Assembly (NCBI GenBank): GCA_003477185.1
Contig: DMTJ01000070.1
Location: 1-5,846, forward strand
Reading direction: 5' to 3'
Source of the DNA: Lentisphaeria bacterium
Lineage (GTDB): Bacteria > Verrucomicrobiota > Lentisphaeria > JABSQK01 > UBA12247
Length of the DNA stretch: 5,846 nt
Each line of letters begins with the position of its first letter. The first letter of the stretch is position 1. The position numbers and the translations under genes were made by a program. Below the pieces are notes generated by a model. That model had not been told where the DNA came from. It ran no database searches and was given only the letters and a program-made list of their open reading frames with translations. Shown here piece after piece: positions 1 through 5,826 of the stretch.

Positions 1-1
1 G

Positions 2-259
2 CCCGCTGGCAAGCAGGTGCCTGGGGCCAGCAAGGCGTTCCGTGCGAGTCGCGGCAAGGCGCTGGCGGCAACGAAGGCGAGCCTGATCATTGACGGGAAA
101 AAACTGGGTAGCAAGCCCGTAGTTGCGGGTGCCACAAGCGTGAGCTTTGAGGCTGATCTGACAGCCGGTTCTCACAGGCTGGCGCCGATTTTTCACATTG
201 CACAGGGCACTGTGGGCGCGTTGTACTGCGTGGTCCGCAAACTTGAGTCAGAGCGTTAG
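2..259 (+). CDS. Sulfatase (arylsulfatase-type), C-terminal fragment, truncated by window edge
   Basis: The reading frame is open from the left edge and ends at TAG 257-259, giving about 85 residues. The last 60 resemble the small C-terminal domain of formylglycine-dependent sulfatases: a segment KASLIIDGKKL, then KPVVAGATSVSFEADLTAG, then a terminal GALYCVVRKL strand. Many sulfatases end in the same pattern (an 'AyLkIgd' strand, 'vtFev.LkaG', and a final 'GAYYVyVerl'). The catalytic Cys/Ser-x-Pro-x-Arg motif and the metal-binding aspartates would lie upstream, outside the window, so activity and substrate cannot be judged. A GTG at 17 is only an internal valine. Its stop codon overlaps the GTG that opens the degraded sulfatase copy downstream, so the two were probably co-transcribed. 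Such enzymes are usually exported and remove sulfate from polysaccharides or glycans. The family call rests on remembered motif pattern, not on an alignment. Confidence 0.62.
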   Translation, partial: PAGKQVPGASKAFRASRGKALAATKASLIIDGKKLGSKPVVAGATSVSFEADLTAGSHRLAPIFHIAQGTVGALYCVVRKLESER

Positions 260-618
260 TGATTGTACCAAGCACAATCCTTCGACTTGCTGTCGCTGCG
301 CTGGCGCTAGAGGGGCCGGCTACGTAAGCACAGGACCGGGCGAACATCATTGTGTCTTTTACGGATGATCTCGATTTTGATGAGACGCTGCCGGGGCTGT
401 ACGACCTGAAGTGCTTCCCCAGCCATAACGGCATGAAGCAGCAGGGCTATTACGATGATGCTGCACCTCGCTTTGACCAGCCACAGGGCGACTATTTCGA
501 GACGCCGACGGTGCTGATGCCAAACCTTCAGCGGCGTCAGCGTGGGGCAGATTCGTTGATGCTGGGTGGTGCCAATACGGACGACAACCAAATTCAGCGC
601 ACTCGAGCGCGGCTCTAA
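259..618 (+). pseudogene. Sulfatase N-terminal remnant with in-frame stop
   Basis: Starting at GTG 259 the frame reads MIVPSTILRLAVAALALEG, a plausible short signal peptide, then PAT, a TAA stop at 325-327, and then [19 protein letters not shown] in the same frame. That last block matches the first strand of sulfatases (xPNIIVIxTDDL), including the two aspartates that ligand the active-site metal. The next stretch ([18 protein letters not shown], then [11 protein letters not shown]) also fits a sulfatase N-terminus, where 'tPNldrLA..GalF' precedes the catalytic Cys motif. After about base 535 the resemblance fades; the frame ends at TAA 616-618 and no C-x-P-x-R motif follows in any plus-strand frame that I could read. 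About 400 residues of a normal sulfatase are missing. The copy is therefore stopped at the signal-peptide junction and truncated. Another frame around 540-600 (with [10 protein letters not shown]) might be a shifted continuation, but this is weak. An internal GTG at 352 could restart the frame, without signal peptide or catalytic core. Confidence 0.66.
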
Positions 619-689
619 GTTCGACATGAGGGGCAGAACAAGGCAGCCCACAGGCCAAGTCTGGTGGGACCTTGCTGACTGATGACCAT

Positions 690-723
690 CCGGAAGATCG
701 ACTCGAGTCGATTCTTTTTCCGG
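690..723 (+). terminator. Candidate intrinsic terminator between convergent units
   Basis: A perfect 16-base palindrome (697-712, ATCGACTC/GAGTCGAT) sits inside a wider imperfect inverted repeat with outer arms CCGGAA (690-695) and TTCCGG (718-723). On the plus strand the palindrome is followed at once by TCTTTTT (713-719), as expected for a Rho-independent terminator ending the sulfatase unit. On the minus strand it begins 7 bases after the stop codon of the unknown gene (TAA, 730-732), but its 3' flank there (CTTCCGG) is not a good U-run, so termination in that direction is less sure. A second short GC-rich repeat (GGGGCC at 722-727 with GGCCCC at 738-743) overlaps that stop codon and may help. 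Confidence 0.6.
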
Positions 724-729
724 GGCCTC

Positions 730-1785
730 TTAGCGCGGGGCCCCCGCCTTCAGCTTGCTGCCATTCTGCAATGTCGAGTGAATCTTGATTTTCGCCTGAT
801 TGTGCAGGACGATATGCGCCCACGAATTCTTAGTGCCGTAATACTGCAGGGTCTTGCTGGCCCAGAGCCGCTGTAACGCACTGCCGAAACCGGCCAATGC
901 CCTCTGCGGCTTCCTCAGCCCTTCCGGCGTGAGCTTACCATAAAGAATGGCACGGCCCGAAGCTGTGCGTCTCGCGACAACGCCGGAGACGTAACCCGCA
1001 CCACGGGTCTGCGTCCAGAGGGTCAACTCGCGAACTGCTGCAGCAAGCTCCTGGTCGCTCTGCTTCGGCACGGGCGGATAACTCTGGAGGGGAGGGGGCT
1101 GATAGTTGGGCGACGTCACGATCTCTACCGTCGTCTGGTCGTCGGCCGGTGGCGGGTGAAGTTTTGCCATGGCAGCTGCCAGCGAGATGTCTCCCTTGGC
1201 CCGGCCCCCTCGCCCCAGGGTGCGGAGAAGCTCGACCATCCCGGTAGGCCTCATCTTCTGTGTGGCCTTGCGCTGCAAGTCACGCGCCTGCTCCTGATCC
1301 GGACTGACGATGACGACGGCAGCCGCGTGTAGGAGTTGCGCGCGAGCCGAATCGGTAGACTTCATGGCATTCAAAGCCGCCGCCGCTAGGGCGATCTCAT
1401 CCCCCGTAGGTAGCGCGACCTCAAAGCCCTCAGTCACTGCCTTGTAAAGAGACGCTGCCTGCTCATTCGTAGAATCCAGCCAGAGGGCATAGGCCAGCAA
1501 TTCACGTCCTGACTGACTGGTCGCTTCGACCGCCATTCTGGGGCCAGCGCAAGCGGCCGCTAGCTGACTGAGCTTCTGCCGGTTGTCCGTCGCAGAGGCC
1601 AGCAATGCCTGGAGGGCTAGTACCAGAGGCAGAACACGCTGAAGTTGTATGTTGCTGCTAGGCGAGATAGGACAGAATGTCCAACAGCCAACAGCCGAAA
1701 CGAAGCGGAAGCGGACGGAGCCGACGAAGTTACGATGACCACGTCGTGGAGCACACTCCTTACGGTTGCTATTTGGCAATTTCAA
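730..1785 (-). CDS. Unrecognised protein, probably exported
   Basis: This 351-residue protein matches no family that I recognise. It begins 12 bases after the dnaG stop and so is probably the last gene of the operon. Residues 1-50 are Arg-rich with Cys at 11, 34 and 38. A single hydrophobic stretch follows (about 51-65, VLPLVLALQALLASA), which looks like a signal-peptide core with AxA-like cleavage near 65. Residues 67-205 are Ala/Leu-rich and probably alpha-helical; the block ELLAYALWLDSTNEQAASLY (95-114) has the feel of a tetratricopeptide-type helix pair, but no clear repeat register is seen. A Pro-rich linker (about 210-240, with PPP at 211-213 and 230-232) leads to a basic C-terminal domain with several Trp and Tyr, including LQYYGTKNSWAHIVLHN (313-329). 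The start is TTG; a second TTG at 1777-1779 is better spaced from the ribosome site. Export is inferred from the hydrophobic stretch alone. Confidence 0.72.
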   Translation of the reverse strand: MKLPNSNRKECAPRRGHRNFVGSVRFRFVSAVGCWTFCPISPSSNIQLQRVLPLVLALQALLASATDNRQKLSQLAAACAGPRMAVEATSQSGRELLAYALWLDSTNEQAASLYKAVTEGFEVALPTGDEIALAAAALNAMKSTDSARAQLLHAAAVVIVSPDQEQARDLQRKATQKMRPTGMVELLRTLGRGGRAKGDISLAAAMAKLHPPPADDQTTVEIVTSPNYQPPPLQSYPPVPKQSDQELAAAVRELTLWTQTRGAGYVSGVVARRTASGRAILYGKLTPEGLRKPQRALAGFGSALQRLWASKTLQYYGTKNSWAHIVLHNQAKIKIHSTLQNGSKLKAGAPR

Positions 1786-1787
1786 GG

Positions 1788-1794
1788 TCCTTTT
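1788..1794 (-). promoter_or_regulatory. Ribosome binding site deciding the start of the unknown gene
   Basis: On the minus strand AAAAGGA lies in the 12-base gap after the dnaG stop. It is only 2 bases from the TTG at 1783-1785 but 8 bases from the in-frame TTG at 1777-1779. The second spacing is normal, so the true protein may be two residues shorter (349 residues, end at 1779). No ATG or GTG is available in frame upstream of the hydrophobic segment. Confidence 0.5.
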
Positions 1795-1797
1795 GGG

Positions 1798-3603
1798 CTA
1801 TTGGCCGCGGAAGCTCCGCCGCATTGTTTTCAGCTCATAGGCAATCTCAGCGCGCTTCTTGTTGATCTCAAGCTGTGTTTTTGGGTCCTGCTCGGTCGCG
1901 CTTCTTTCGCGCAGACGTACTTCCCGCAGGCCCAGCACACAGCGCTGGTAAGCGTTTCCGACCACATCGTCCGGGCAGTCGGCGGGAAACTGCGAGCGTA
2001 CGATCACGGCGGAAAGGGAAGGGGGCAGCTCGTTTGCCTGGACGGCGATGTCTCGAACCCCAGCTGACCACTCTCCGAGGGCACTGCGCGCGAGCAAGGC
2101 GCGCAGTGCGTGTCCTGCTTGGCTGTTCGGCAGATCGCCACTCTCGAGGTCTTCCACCATCCGCCAGGCATAACGGCCGTGGTGCAGCGCCACGTCGAAC
2201 AGAATGCTCTCTTCGCTCGAGAGCCTGTTCTGCTCGGGGACCACGGCAGGTGCCGTGTTGATTAACCGCCGTCGCGTCCGGCTCTGGGCCTGGGTCTGCT
2301 GTTTGTCATTGATCTGATGTAGCTCATCTCGGACAGCCTCAGTTGCTAGGTCCAGACGATTCGACAGCAGCTGCACGTACTCCGAACGCGTAATCTCGCT
2401 GGGCAGCTGGCGAACCACGTTGAGATACGTTTCTGCGATGCGTCTCTTCCCTTCCGGGTGGGTGGCGTCGTGCTGTGTGGAGAGGTAGTCAATCAGGAAG
2501 GCGAAGTAGTCCTGTGCCTGTTGGATGCGAGCCGCCAGGGCAGCCGGCCCGTCCTTCTTGATCAGGCTGTCCGGGTCCTCGCCGTCCCCCAGGCGCACGA
2601 CTCTGGCGGTAAGGCTAGCAGCCAGAAACGAGTCGGCCGCCTTGACCGTAGCCTCTGTGCCAGCGCGATCGGAATCGAACGCCAGCAGTAGATCCGGGGC
2701 AAAGCGCCCCAGGAGCCGTGCCTGCTCGGTGGTGAAGGCGGTGCCCTGTGGGGCGACGGCGTGATCAAATCCTGCCTGGTGACAGGCGATGACGTCCAGT
2801 TGACCTTCGCACAGGAGCGTACAGCCTTGCTTTCTGATTCCATCGCGCGCCTGCCCAATCCCGTAGAGGATGCGCCCCTTCTTAAAAATATCTGTCTCCG
2901 GTGAATTGACGTATTTCCCGCCTTTAGCCTCGCTGCTCAATACTCGCCCACTGAAGGCCACTACCCGGCGGCGTTCATCGGAGATCGGAAACATGATTCG
3001 ATCGCGCCAGCGATCATACGGCGAGCGCGAACCCTCCTTTGAGGTCAATACGCCTGCGCGCAGCATCAGGTCCGCGGAGTAGTTGTGGGCGCGCCCCCAG
3101 TCCACGACCGCGTGAAAACTGTCCGGCGCGTAGCCAACCTGAAAGCGCTCCTGAATCTCATCGGAGATTCCGCGTTCGGCCAGGTATTGGCGTGCGGTGG
3201 CACCACCCGGCCCGAGCAGATTCTGGCGATACCAATGTGTGAGGCGGGTATGGACGGCATACAGATCTTCGCGAGCTGGCCCGTCCTGCCTCCGCTTTTT
3301 AAAGCCGCTGCCATCGTCCGGGATTTCAAGGCCCATACGGCCCGCGAGTAGCTTGACCGCGTCGACAAAACCGAGGCCATCATAGGCCATGACCCAGCCC
3401 ACAGCGTTTCCCGATACGCCGCAGCCGAAGCAGTGGTACATGCGCTTGTCGGGGACGACGTAGAATGAGGGGGTCTTCTCATCATGAAACGGGCAACAGG
3501 CTTTGTATTCGCTCCCTGCGCGCTGAAGCGGGACTGCGGACTCGATCAGGTTGGCGATGTCAACGCGATCCAGAAGGTCGTTGACAAAAGAATTCGGAAT
3601 CAT
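1798..3603 (-). CDS. dnaG: DNA primase DnaG
   Basis: The replicative primase makes short RNA primers at the fork with the DnaB helicase. The 601-residue length is typical. The N-terminal zinc finger has Cys37, His40, Cys58 and Cys61 (CCPFHDEKTPSF, HCFGCGVSGNA). The RNA polymerase core follows (about 110-370), with DRIMFPI at 201-207 and the Toprim fold: Glu266 in EGQLD (266-270), Asp310 and Asp312 in FDSDRAG, and DPDSL at 343-347, which together supply the metal-binding acids. The C-terminal third (about 400-601) is helical, as expected for the DnaB-binding domain, and ends in a charged helix. I chose ATG 3601-3603 because MIPNSFVNDLLDRVDI aligns with the start of known DnaG; the open frame runs 85 codons further up, but that part overlaps mvaS out of frame and is unlike primase. 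No good Shine-Dalgarno precedes it, and mvaS stops only 4 bases before, so translational coupling is likely. The usual rpsU and rpoD neighbours are absent. Confidence 0.96.
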   Translation of the reverse strand: MIPNSFVNDLLDRVDIANLIESAVPLQRAGSEYKACCPFHDEKTPSFYVVPDKRMYHCFGCGVSGNAVGWVMAYDGLGFVDAVKLLAGRMGLEIPDDGSGFKKRRQDGPAREDLYAVHTRLTHWYRQNLLGPGGATARQYLAERGISDEIQERFQVGYAPDSFHAVVDWGRAHNYSADLMLRAGVLTSKEGSRSPYDRWRDRIMFPISDERRRVVAFSGRVLSSEAKGGKYVNSPETDIFKKGRILYGIGQARDGIRKQGCTLLCEGQLDVIACHQAGFDHAVAPQGTAFTTEQARLLGRFAPDLLLAFDSDRAGTEATVKAADSFLAASLTARVVRLGDGEDPDSLIKKDGPAALAARIQQAQDYFAFLIDYLSTQHDATHPEGKRRIAETYLNVVRQLPSEITRSEYVQLLSNRLDLATEAVRDELHQINDKQQTQAQSRTRRRLINTAPAVVPEQNRLSSEESILFDVALHHGRYAWRMVEDLESGDLPNSQAGHALRALLARSALGEWSAGVRDIAVQANELPPSLSAVIVRSQFPADCPDDVVGNAYQRCVLGLREVRLRERSATEQDPKTQLEINKKRAEIAYELKTMRRSFRGQ

Positions 3604-3607
3604 GCTG

Positions 3608-4786
3608 CTACCGCAGCGCGGCGTACTGTCGCTGGTGATCGGCAATTCCTGTGAGCCGGAAGTCCCCAGTTTTGTACTCTGGCGTTGTGCCCTTGCTCCC
3701 GTCGGTCGGTAGCTGGAACGAATAGAATTCTTTGTATTGCTCAGGGGGGAGCTCTGCACGGGCCGTGAGCATCGCAGTTCGTCGGGCATGGCCGAGTACG
3801 GCGCGATAGCCTGGAACCACCTGACCATGAAAAAACTCTGCCATGCAGCCCGAGCCATAACTGAACAGGCCCAAGCGGGCCCCGTCCAGGTCGTCCCGCA
3901 GGTCCAGTAAACTCGTCAACGCCACGTAGAGCGATGCGGCGTAGCTGTTGCCCGTCTGCTGATTGTAATACAGGCTCGGTGCTAACAGCTCGCGTACCGT
4001 TTCTGCTGGGACTAATTGCTTGCGGGCCTTTGTCAGCTTCTGGTGAGCCATTTCAGCCATTCTGCTGAACGGAAGATGGTAGCAGAAGGTGTCGAAACTC
4101 GCTGGTTCTAGGCCGGTCTGCTCATGAAAATGCTGAAATGCGTTCAAGAGCGATTTGATGTAGACGCGAACAGAAGCCTTTCCATCCACCAGTGCTTCGT
4201 CGCGATAATTTGGCCGCCAGAAGTCCATCACGTCCTCTGTGTAGTATCCAGCCTCTGGTCCAATCTCGACCAGCCTTGGGTTTGCCTTGATCAGGAGAGC
4301 CACGGCTCCGCCTCCTTGCGTGGCTTCGCCAGCGCTGCCCAGTCCATAGCGCGCCACGTCGGCAGTGAGCACCAGTGCAGCCTGGTCGGGATTCTGGCGC
4401 ACGTGCGCGAGCGCGAGTTGAAGTGCTGCAGTGCCGCCGTAGCAAGCCTGCTTGAACTCACAGACGCGGCAGCGAGACGAAAGGCGCAGCAAGCCGTGGA
4501 CATAGGCCGCGGCGGCTTTTGATTGGTCAATCCCGGACTCAGTGCCCAGAAAGAGCTGAGTGACTGTTGCGGGATCCAGCTGACTCAAGACACCGCGTCC
4601 CGCATTGGCCGCCATTGTGACAATGTCTTCCCCTGGCGCGGGGACCGCCATACGGCTCTGGCCTAGGGCCCGCTCGTAGTGATCCGCAGGCAAACCGCGC
4701 TGTTCCGCGATTTTGCTCAGCGGCAGGTAGTAGTGTGGCGTATAGAAATCGATCGCGTCGATCCCGACTGAAAGCCTCCCATTCAC
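3608..4786 (-). CDS. mvaS: Hydroxymethylglutaryl-CoA synthase
   Basis: This cytosolic enzyme condenses acetyl-CoA with acetoacetyl-CoA to give HMG-CoA, the first committed step towards mevalonate. At 392 residues it has the size of bacterial MvaS (about 385-390). The start VGIDAIDFYTPHYYL is typical of the family. The catalytic triad is intact: Glu83 in GTESGIDQSKA (81-91), the acyl-accepting nucleophile Cys115 in KQACYGGTAAL (112-122), and His237 in YHLPFSRMAEMA (236-247). These match Glu79, Cys111 and His233 of the Enterococcus enzyme with a constant offset of four. GNSYAASLYVALTSLLD and LFSYGSGCMAEFF are the expected C-terminal thiolase-fold motifs. The start is GTG (4784-4786), overlapping the fni stop as GTGA, with no strong ribosome site of its own, so its translation probably depends on fni. 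Two further cysteines, 106 and 109, lie just before the active-site Cys. The catalytic motifs rule out ordinary ketoacyl synthases (FabH) and thiolases. Confidence 0.96.
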   Translation of the reverse strand: MNGRLSVGIDAIDFYTPHYYLPLSKIAEQRGLPADHYERALGQSRMAVPAPGEDIVTMAANAGRGVLSQLDPATVTQLFLGTESGIDQSKAAAAYVHGLLRLSSRCRVCEFKQACYGGTAALQLALAHVRQNPDQAALVLTADVARYGLGSAGEATQGGGAVALLIKANPRLVEIGPEAGYYTEDVMDFWRPNYRDEALVDGKASVRVYIKSLLNAFQHFHEQTGLEPASFDTFCYHLPFSRMAEMAHQKLTKARKQLVPAETVRELLAPSLYYNQQTGNSYAASLYVALTSLLDLRDDLDGARLGLFSYGSGCMAEFFHGQVVPGYRAVLGHARRTAMLTARAELPPEQYKEFYSFQLPTDGSKGTTPEYKTGDFRLTGIADHQRQYAALR

Positions 4787-5826
4787 AGGCGGCTGTCCAC
4801 ATCATTCAGAATCAGGTCTGGGCGTTGGATCAAGTCGGGAAGCGACTGAATCCCCAAGAGAAACATCGCAGTGACAAACTCACGTCGCAAGGCTTCGATG
4901 CGCTCTATCACTGCTTCTGGCGAGAGCAACGCAGGCTGGATGAAGTCGCGGGCGATGCCACAGAGGCGGGCGCCGAGCACGATGGCCTTGATCATGTCGA
5001 TGCCGTCGCGAATTCCACCGGAGGCGAACAGTGTGACGCCCGGGCTGAGGTGGTTCAGCTGGCGCAGTGCAACCGGTGTCGGAATCCCCCAGTCTTGAAA
5101 AAGAACCCCAAGATCTGCCTGGCCAGCCGGAGCACGATGCGCTTCGATGCGACTCCAAGAGGTGCCGCCGCTTCCGGCGACATCAATGTAGCGAATCCCT
5201 TCGCCCAGTAGCTGCTCGGCGTCCGCGCCAGAAATTCCGGCACCGACTTCTTTGATCACCACGGGGGCATCAATTTCCCGCGAGACTTCGCCGATCCGTG
5301 CTGTCAGTCCGTGAAAGTTGGTATCTCCTTCCGGTTGTATGGCTTCCTGCAGAGGGTTGAGATGCAGAAACAATGCGTCAGCCTCGACAAGCTCGACGGC
5401 TTCTCGGCAATGACAGGCATCGCAGCCATTGTTCAGCTGGATTGCGCCGAGGTTGGCGAAGAGCAACGTCTGCGGCGCGTGTTGGCGAATGGCAAAACTT
5501 TTGCGGGCTGCTGGCTCGGAGAACATCACGCGCTGTGAGCCAACACCCATGCCGACCTGCGTGACTTCGGCGGCGATCGCCAAGTTGCGATTCACCTTGC
5601 GCAGGGCGTCGTGGTCGCCGCCTGTCATCGACGAGATCAGGAGTGGAAACGACAGCCGTTTCCCCATCAACTCTACGGACGGGTCGATGTCTCGCAAGTT
5701 AACTTCCGGTAGCGCGCGGTGGCGCAGCTGGATTCGGTCGAAATAGGCCTTGCACCGGTCAGAGGCATCATCGCCACGGACGATGTCCAGGTGCTCAAGT
5801 TTGCGCCGATTGGTTGAACCGCTCAT
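4783..5826 (-). CDS. fni: Isopentenyl-diphosphate delta-isomerase, type 2 (FMN-dependent)
   Basis: This soluble flavoenzyme interconverts isopentenyl and dimethylallyl diphosphate using reduced FMN and Mg2+; it is unrelated to the type 1 (Nudix) isomerase. The 347-residue length is normal and all family blocks are seen in order: RRKLEH (7-12, substrate binding), SSMTGG (65-70, flavin site), GMGVGSQR (92-99), ANLGA (124-128), HLNPLQEAIQPEGDTNF (155-171, with Gln160 and metal ligand Glu161), VVIKEVGAGIS (188-198), DVAGSGGTSW (214-223) and ASGGIRDGIDMIKAIVLGA (267-285, phosphate and FMN binding in the TIM barrel). ATG 5824-5826 is the right start: it leads directly into the SGSTNRRKLEH N-terminus and has GGAG 5 bases upstream. 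The 3' end overlaps mvaS by four bases. An oddity is three cysteines (135, 138, 140) in NNGCDACHC. Type 2 isomerase next to mvaS fits a mevalonate-pathway cluster. Confidence 0.97.
   Translation of the reverse strand: MSGSTNRRKLEHLDIVRGDDASDRCKAYFDRIQLRHRALPEVNLRDIDPSVELMGKRLSFPLLISSMTGGDHDALRKVNRNLAIAAEVTQVGMGVGSQRVMFSEPAARKSFAIRQHAPQTLLFANLGAIQLNNGCDACHCREAVELVEADALFLHLNPLQEAIQPEGDTNFHGLTARIGEVSREIDAPVVIKEVGAGISGADAEQLLGEGIRYIDVAGSGGTSWSRIEAHRAPAGQADLGVLFQDWGIPTPVALRQLNHLSPGVTLFASGGIRDGIDMIKAIVLGARLCGIARDFIQPALLSPEAVIERIEALRREFVTAMFLLGIQSLPDLIQRPDLILNDVDSRL

Larger units (their letters stand above)
730..5826 (-). other. Putative operon fni-mvaS-dnaG-unknown
   Basis: The four minus-strand genes are separated by -4, 4 and 12 bases, which leaves no room for a promoter or terminator between them other than inside coding sequence. 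The unit is thus probably transcribed from a promoter to the right of the window and ends near the inverted repeat at 690-723. Internal promoters inside mvaS or fni serving dnaG cannot be excluded by eye. Confidence 0.65.

Noticed and set aside
352..618. An independent small gene starting at GTG 352
   Set aside because: The same frame continues upstream into sulfatase sequence and a signal peptide across one stop, so it is better explained as the remnant of a longer broken gene.
359..823. Minus-strand open frame of 154 codons opposite the sulfatase remnant
   Set aside because: It is opposite sulfatase-like codons, overlaps the terminator and the end of the unknown gene, and has low-complexity composition without motifs; it is a shadow frame.
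1627..1752. A short minus-strand frame starting at a GTG behind AAGGAG (MVIVTSSAPSASAS...)
   Set aside because: It ends after about 41 codons inside the longer unknown gene and resembles nothing; AAGGAG is also farther than usual from this GTG.
1645..2067. Plus-strand open frame of 140 codons across the dnaG/unknown gene junction
   Set aside because: It is antisense to dnaG and the unknown gene, has no recognisable domain and no clear ribosome site; it is explained by the GC-rich coding strand.
3604..3858. An 85-codon N-terminal extension of DnaG up to an upstream start at 3858
   Set aside because: It overlaps the end of mvaS out of frame, has no primase-like sequence, and the usual DnaG N-terminus starts exactly at the ATG at 3603.
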